9,584 nt of DNA, from assembly GCA_029933995.1 (NCBI GenBank), contig JAOZNB010000047.1:1-9584 (forward strand), in the 5' to 3' direction. A program made the position numbers and the translations under genes. Each line of letters starts with the position of its first letter. The first letter of the stretch is position 1. Of the stretch, positions 6,190-9,584 are shown in pieces. This stretch comes from Candidatus Moraniibacteriota bacterium. GTDB taxonomy: Bacteria; Patescibacteriota; Minisyncoccia; Moranbacterales; GCA-2747515. Under the pieces are notes generated by a model. It saw only the letters and a program-made list of their open reading frames with translations, searched no databases and was not told the DNA's origin.

Positions 6190-7059
6190 ATGTCAACCAT
6201 GGTAGAGGAAAAAAAAGAAGTTGTTGATAATCAGATTATCTCTAATGATAAAAAAAAGATTTCAACAGTAAATCAAAGTCAATCTCAAAATAAGACAAAG
6301 CAAAAAATGCATTATAGCGGTTTTTGGGTGCGTGGAGCAGCATTACTTATAGATAGTTTTGTAATCATGATTATTACAATAGTCATTGGATTGCCTATAG
6401 GTATTGTTTTGAGTTTGTTGGGTGTGGTTTTAGGACCATTCGGATTTATTATGCAATTTTTGGTAAGTATTTTGGGGTTATTGATTGCATGGGCGTATTT
6501 TATTTTCATGACATACAAGTTTCAGGCAACACTTGGTAAGATGGCGGTAGGGGCAGAAGTACTTGGTGAAGATGATAAAAAATTATCATTTGGTGACGTG
6601 GTGTTACGTGAAACTGTGGGTAAATTTGTGTCTAGTTTTTTGTTTAGTATTGGGTATATTATGACTGCATTTACAAGTAAAAAACAGGGCTTGCATGATT
6701 TTATTGCTAGATCAGTTGTAATTTACAAAGATCCTGTAAAGGGATCAAATACTGCTGTTGTTGTAGTTACTTATATTTTATATAGTATCTTCATATTCTT
6801 TTTTATAGTTTTAATTACAAGTATCATTGCCTTGTCTAGTTTTTTATTATTTAATGAGGCAGCCAATTCTAATAAATTTAATGCAGAAGAGGTAATATGG
6901 AATAATGGATTAGAAGAAATTATGGGAGATATGCCAATTGACGAAATGGGGCTAGATATAGGTGATGATGAGATTAACTTTATTGAGTTACAGGACATGT
7001 TGGGAGAGGACGGGTTACAGATAGATATGAGTGATGTGGACTTTGAAGATATATTTTAA
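6190..7059 (+). CDS. RDD-family membrane protein with acidic C-terminal tail
   Basis: This is a 289-residue integral membrane protein. Residues 1-40 are polar, rich in Lys, Gln and Ser, and probably disordered. The RDD domain spans about 41-180. It contains R48 and D55 in FWVRGAALLIDSF, membrane segments about 50-75 and 83-107, the loop LGKMAVGAEVLGEDDKKLSF with G116-K117, R140-E141, a possible third segment near 146-162, and the closing KKQGLHDFIARSVVI (164-178). A further strongly hydrophobic segment lies at 188-221. The last 60 residues contain about 20 Asp/Glu and no Lys or Arg. RDD proteins are widespread with poorly settled roles, some linked to ion transport, so I assign no substrate. 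gatC follows after 21 bases, so the two may share a transcript, but a functional link is doubtful. The ATG at 6190 has no Shine-Dalgarno sequence; the Met at codon 4 is an alternative start. Confidence 0.85.
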   Translation: MSTMVEEKKEVVDNQIISNDKKKISTVNQSQSQNKTKQKMHYSGFWVRGAALLIDSFVIMIITIVIGLPIGIVLSLLGVVLGPFGFIMQFLVSILGLLIAWAYFIFMTYKFQATLGKMAVGAEVLGEDDKKLSFGDVVLRETVGKFVSSFLFSIGYIMTAFTSKKQGLHDFIARSVVIYKDPVKGSNTAVVVVTYILYSIFIFFFIVLITSIIALSSFLLFNEAANSNKFNAEEVIWNNGLEEIMGDMPIDEMGLDIGDDEINFIELQDMLGEDGLQIDMSDVDFEDIF

Positions 7060-7069
7060 ATAATAGATT

Positions 7070-7073
7070 AGGA
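7070..7073 (+). promoter_or_regulatory. Shine-Dalgarno sequence of gatC
   Basis: AGGA lies 7 bases before the gatC ATG at 7081. It is the only convincing ribosome binding site that I see in this window; the other genes start without one. Confidence 0.55.
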
Positions 7074-7080
7074 TAAAAAT

Positions 7081-7371
7081 ATGGAATTAACAAAGGATGA
7101 AGTGCGTGACGTTGCACTGCTTGCAAGGATTGGAATAACAGATGAAGAGGCTGATTTATATCAAAAAGACCTTTCGTCTGTATTTGGTTATTTTGATAAA
7201 TTACAAGAAGTTGATACAAAAAATGTTGAAGAGATAGGACATATTACAGGAGTAACAAATGTATATCGAGATGACAAAGTGCAAGAAATGTCTGATGAGG
7301 GTAAAAAAATGATTATGAAGAGTATTCCTGAAGAACGAGAGGGTTATATTAAGGTGAAGAGTGTTTTGTAA
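7081..7371 (+). CDS. gatC: Aspartyl/glutamyl-tRNA amidotransferase subunit C
   Basis: GatC is the small subunit of the GatCAB complex, which converts Glu-tRNA(Gln), and often Asp-tRNA(Asn), to the amidated forms in the cytoplasm. It wraps around GatA and stabilises its contact with GatB. At 96 residues it has the family's normal length. The N-terminal LTKDEVRDVALLARIGITDEE (residues 3-23) matches the usual 'ls.eeV..vA.LArl.lteeE', followed by the amphipathic helix with FGYFDKLQEVDT and the conserved C-terminal EEREGYIKVKSVL. It lies 21 bases after the RDD gene and 53 bases before gatA, in the common gatC-gatA order. It has the one clear Shine-Dalgarno sequence of the window. There are no anomalies. 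Confidence 0.95.
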   Translation: MELTKDEVRDVALLARIGITDEEADLYQKDLSSVFGYFDKLQEVDTKNVEEIGHITGVTNVYRDDKVQEMSDEGKKMIMKSIPEEREGYIKVKSVL

Positions 7372-7389
7372 AAAATTAATATGTACATA

Positions 7390-7424
7390 CGCATATTATA
7401 ATGCGTTTCTACTAACTACTAACT
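7390..7424 (+). promoter_or_regulatory. gatA leader: -10 box, inverted repeat and tandem ACTAACT
   Basis: In the 53-base gap between gatC and gatA, CGCAT (7390-7394) and ATGCG (7401-7405) form an inverted repeat around TATAAT at 7397-7402, a perfect -10 box. No good -35 stands 16-18 bases upstream, so this is at most a weak or activator-dependent secondary promoter for gatA. Directly before the ATG, ACTAACT is repeated in tandem (7411-7417, 7418-7424). There is no Shine-Dalgarno sequence. Confidence 0.35.
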
Positions 7425-8852
7425 ATGATTCGAGATTTACATGAAAAATTATTAAATGGTGAGACAAGCGCTACAAAACTTGCAGAACAATCTTTTGCAG
7501 TAATTGATGAAAAAGATTCAGAATTACATGCATTTTTGACAGTTACAAAAGAATTGGCATTGGAGCAAGCAAAGGTAGTTGATGAAAAAATCAAGAAAGG
7601 AGAAAAAATAGATATGTTAGCGGGATTACCTTGTGCTCTTAAAGATAATATTTGTGTAACAGGTACGCGGACAACTGCAGCATCAAAAATATTGGCAGAA
7701 TACATTGCACCATATGATGCTACTGTGACTGCACGCGTAAAAGAAAATGATGTAGTTATTATAGGAAAAACTAATTTGGATGAATTTGCATGCGGAGGTA
7801 GTACTGAGAACAGTGCTTTTGGTCCAAGTAAAAATCCAGTAGACACAAGCCGTGTGCCAGGTGGGTCTAGTGGTGGAAGTGTTGTTGCTGTAGCAAGTGA
7901 TGAAGTGGTGTGGGCACTTGGTACTGATACTGGAGGATCTGTGAGGCAACCATCTAGTTTTTGTGGAACTGTTGGACTGAAACCTACATATGGGCGTGTA
8001 TCACGGTACGGTGTTATCGCAATGGGTTCAAGTCTTGATCAAGTTGGACCTATTACAAAAACTGTGGAAGATGCTGCAATTGTTCTTAGTCGTATTTCAG
8101 GCCGTGATGAACTTGATGCAACAAGTGCAAAGAGTAGTGAAAAACCGTATGAGGATTATTGTGTGGGTGATATTGCTGGTGCAAAAATTGGTATTCCAAG
8201 TGAATATTTAGGTGAGGGATTGGATGATGGTGTAGCTGAAGTATTTATGAAAGCAGTTGAAAAATATAAAGAATTAGGTGCTGAAATAGTAGATGTGCAC
8301 TTACCTCATACAGAATATGCTCTTGCAACATACTATATCATTATGCCGTCAGAATTGAGTTCAAATTTGGCACGATTTGATGGTATAAGATACGGTGGCA
8401 TGAAAGAGCTTGATCCTCAAACTGTATTGGAACAATATTTAGAAACTCGAGGAAAAGGTTTTGGTCCAGAAATTAAACGACGTGTAATGTTGGGAACTTA
8501 TGCATTATCAGCAGGTTATTATGATGCATACTATAAGAAGGCGCAAAAGGTACGTGCACTTATCAAAAAAGATTTTACAGATGTGTTTGAAAAAGTCGAT
8601 TATATATTTACACCGACAACTCCAGAACCAGCATTTAAATTTGGTGCTAAAACAGATGATCCACTGAAAATGTATTTGTCTGATATTTATACAGTGACAG
8701 CAAATCTCGCAGGTGTGCCAGCAATTTCAGTTCCAATTGGTAGTGTGAATGTGGATGGTGTGGATTTGCCAGTTGGCGGACAATTGATGGGAAAATGGTT
8801 TGATGAAGAAGGTATTTTAAATGCGGGACATACGTTTGAAATTAATAAATAA
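7425..8852 (+). CDS. gatA: Aspartyl/glutamyl-tRNA amidotransferase subunit A
   Basis: GatA is the glutaminase subunit of GatCAB. It hydrolyses glutamine and channels the ammonia to GatB, which amidates Glu-tRNA(Gln) or Asp-tRNA(Asn). The 475-residue length is normal. The amidase-signature Ser-cisSer-Lys triad is intact: K73 in ALKDNICV, S148 in PGGSSGGS, and S172 in TDTGGSVRQP; the spacing equals that of the characterised staphylococcal enzyme (K79, S154, S178). Other conserved parts are GKTNLDEFACGGSTENSAFG (114-133), GLKPTYGRVSRYG (184-196), DQVGPIT (205-211), the tRNA-amidotransferase feature SAGYYDAYYKKAQKVR (362-377), FTPTTP (395-400) and GVPAISVPIG (430-439). gatB does not follow and must be elsewhere if the complex is complete. 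The start at 7425 fits the family N-terminus; there is no Shine-Dalgarno sequence. Confidence 0.97.
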   Translation: MIRDLHEKLLNGETSATKLAEQSFAVIDEKDSELHAFLTVTKELALEQAKVVDEKIKKGEKIDMLAGLPCALKDNICVTGTRTTAASKILAEYIAPYDATVTARVKENDVVIIGKTNLDEFACGGSTENSAFGPSKNPVDTSRVPGGSSGGSVVAVASDEVVWALGTDTGGSVRQPSSFCGTVGLKPTYGRVSRYGVIAMGSSLDQVGPITKTVEDAAIVLSRISGRDELDATSAKSSEKPYEDYCVGDIAGAKIGIPSEYLGEGLDDGVAEVFMKAVEKYKELGAEIVDVHLPHTEYALATYYIIMPSELSSNLARFDGIRYGGMKELDPQTVLEQYLETRGKGFGPEIKRRVMLGTYALSAGYYDAYYKKAQKVRALIKKDFTDVFEKVDYIFTPTTPEPAFKFGAKTDDPLKMYLSDIYTVTANLAGVPAISVPIGSVNVDGVDLPVGGQLMGKWFDEEGILNAGHTFEINK

Positions 8853-8860
8853 TTAAGTGT

Positions 8861-9388
8861 ATGGAGGAGTACTTTATTATATTATGGGAAGCGATATACA
8901 ATATTGTAGTTGCATTTTTGAATAGCACTGTATTTTTTGTGATTAAAATATTTCTTGCAATATACACTACAGTTTTGGTTGTGGATGTGATATTGCTTAT
9001 GTATTTGGGTAATGTAAGGAAGCAATTGCGTGAGTTAAGGAAAGGTTCAGGTAATGTTAAAATAACAAAACGTACAGATGTGAGTGATTGGGCTATGATT
9101 ACCAATAGATTAAACTCACAAGATGAAAAACAATATAGAGCAGCAATTTTAGAGGCTGATCAGATGGTTTATAAATCACTAGAAATTCAAGGTTATAGTG
9201 GTGGTAATTTTGCTGAGCGTATTGCACAAGTTCCTCCAGATAGTTTTACGGCGTTAAATGTTGTGCGTGATGTACATGTTTTGAGTAAGAAAATTATTCT
9301 TGATGATAAGTTGCGTATTACAAAAGATCAGGCACAAAATGCACTTGACGTATATGAAAAGTTTTTGAAAAATTTGGATATTTTATAA
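8861..9388 (+). CDS. Small membrane-anchored protein with HEPN-like helical domain, function unknown
   Basis: This is a 175-residue protein. Residues about 15-50 form a long hydrophobic stretch (one long or two short membrane segments) with a basic flank at 52-61 (RKQLRELRK), so the C-terminal domain should face the cytoplasm. That domain is helical, with W77 in SDWAMITNRL, AAILEADQMVYKSLEIQGYSG about 94-114, FAERI about 117-121, and LDVYEKFLKNLDIL at the end. From memory it resembles a Patescibacterial hypothetical family whose last third reads roughly 'vWEAHKvRNriAHe...'. Here the aligned VVRDVHVLSKKIILDD keeps the first His but not the RN...H residues of HEPN nucleases, so catalysis is not expected. 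It starts 8 bases after gatA and is probably co-transcribed. The GGAGGAG at 8863-8869 lies inside its first codons and is not a usable ribosome site. No function is assigned. Confidence 0.75.
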   Translation: MEEYFIILWEAIYNIVVAFLNSTVFFVIKIFLAIYTTVLVVDVILLMYLGNVRKQLRELRKGSGNVKITKRTDVSDWAMITNRLNSQDEKQYRAAILEADQMVYKSLEIQGYSGGNFAERIAQVPPDSFTALNVVRDVHVLSKKIILDDKLRITKDQAQNALDVYEKFLKNLDIL

Positions 9389-9437
9389 AAGATAAAAGAC
9401 TAATTTATTATACTGGGTGTAGTTCAACTTAATATGG

Positions 9438-9466
9438 TTGACAGTATGTTTTTGGCGTGATATACT
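9438..9466 (+). promoter_or_regulatory. Near-consensus sigma-70 promoter of the initiator tRNA
   Basis: A perfect -35 TTGACA (9438-9443), a 17-base spacer and TATACT (9461-9466) form the strongest promoter in the window. The bases TGA before TATACT also give it an extended -10. Transcription would start near 9473, about 36 bases before the mature tRNA end, leaving a leader for RNase P to remove. Such strength suits a highly expressed tRNA gene. Confidence 0.88.
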
Positions 9467-9508
9467 TTTTTCTGTGTATGAAGTGGACACAATTTTTGTA
9501 GTTATTAT

Positions 9509-9584
9509 AGCGGGGTAGAGCAGTCTGGCAGCTCGTCTGGCTCATAACCAGGAGGTCATAGGTTCAAATCCTATCCCCGCAACA
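9509..9584 (+). tRNA. Initiator tRNA-Met (CAT anticodon)
   Basis: The cloverleaf is complete to the discriminator base A73 at 9582. The acceptor arm pairs 9510-9515 with 9575-9580, while position 1 (A9509) and position 72 (A9581) do not pair, the hallmark of bacterial initiators (C1:A72 in E. coli). The D stem is GAGC/GCTC (9518-9521/9531-9534), with the A11:U24 pair typical of initiators. The anticodon stem TCTGG/CCAGG (9536-9540/9548-9552) encloses loop CTCATAA with anticodon CAT. The variable loop is AGGTC, and the T arm ATAGG/CCTAT encloses TTCAAAT. Only G30:C40 and G31:C39 of the usual three G:C pairs are present; the third is U29:A41, and 27:43 is a U:G wobble. After A73 the DNA reads CA up to the window edge, not CCA, so CCA is probably added by the CCA-adding enzyme. 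Confidence 0.95.

Noticed and set aside
7412..7846. 144-residue minus-strand reading frame opposite the start of gatA
   Set aside because: gatA is certain in this interval, and the antisense frame has no recognisable features.
8863..8869. GGAGGAG as a Shine-Dalgarno sequence
   Set aside because: It falls within codons 1-3 of the gene that starts at 8861, and no in-frame start codon lies at a suitable distance after it.
9478..9501. Seven-codon reading frame between the tRNA promoter and the tRNA
   Set aside because: It is too short to mean anything, has no ribosome site and lies in the tRNA leader that is expected to be removed.

Overview
The window is an AT-rich, densely packed bacterial chromosome segment read with the standard bacterial code: TGA ends several genes cleanly and never falls inside one. 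Every gene I can support lies on the + strand. The style suggests a Candidate Phyla Radiation / Patescibacteria (Parcubacteria-like) genome. The grounds are short intergenic gaps, near absence of Shine-Dalgarno sequences, a minor-pilin cluster ending in a PilX-LamG fusion, a LigA with the 'WSFDD' variant motif, and a small membrane-anchored protein of a type I recall from Parcubacteria. That placement is inference from family resemblance, not from a marker tree.

Left part (1-3600): an extended -10 promoter leads a four-gene operon for minor type IV pilins. The order is FimT/GspH-like, PilV/GspI-like, PilW/GspJ-like, then PilX-like fused to a LamG (concanavalin A-like) domain, closed by a strong intrinsic terminator. 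The layout resembles minor-pilin operons whose products prime the pilus and present an adhesin at its tip. The first three carry the prepilin cleavage motif with Glu at mature position 5. The fourth lacks that Glu, as PilX/GspK-type tip subunits do. Each mature product has an even number of cysteines (4, 4, 2, 12), fitting disulfide-bonded extracellular proteins.

Middle (3600-6190): a complete NAD+-dependent DNA ligase (ligA) with all its domains but with two notable substitutions, one in the zinc finger and one in the NMN-binding domain. It is followed by a 437-base gene-free stretch holding two G/C-rich palindromic elements that look like non-coding interspersed (MITE-like) repeats, an unstable C10T9 tract, and a convincing promoter for the next gene.

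Right part (6190-9584): an RDD-family membrane protein with an unusually acidic C-terminal tail; gatC and gatA, two of the three subunits of the tRNA-dependent amidotransferase (gatB is not in the window); a small membrane-anchored protein whose C-terminal domain looks like a degenerate HEPN-type helical domain; and, behind a near-consensus sigma-70 promoter, an initiator tRNA-Met that reaches the window edge. This tRNA has the unpaired 1:72 end typical of initiators but only two of the three usual G:C pairs in the anticodon stem.

The most unusual points are the pilus-tip adhesin operon, the initiator tRNA with a U29:A41 pair, the LigA zinc-finger Cys-to-Ser change, and the acidic-tailed RDD protein. 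I see no defence system, CRISPR array, prophage or transposase.
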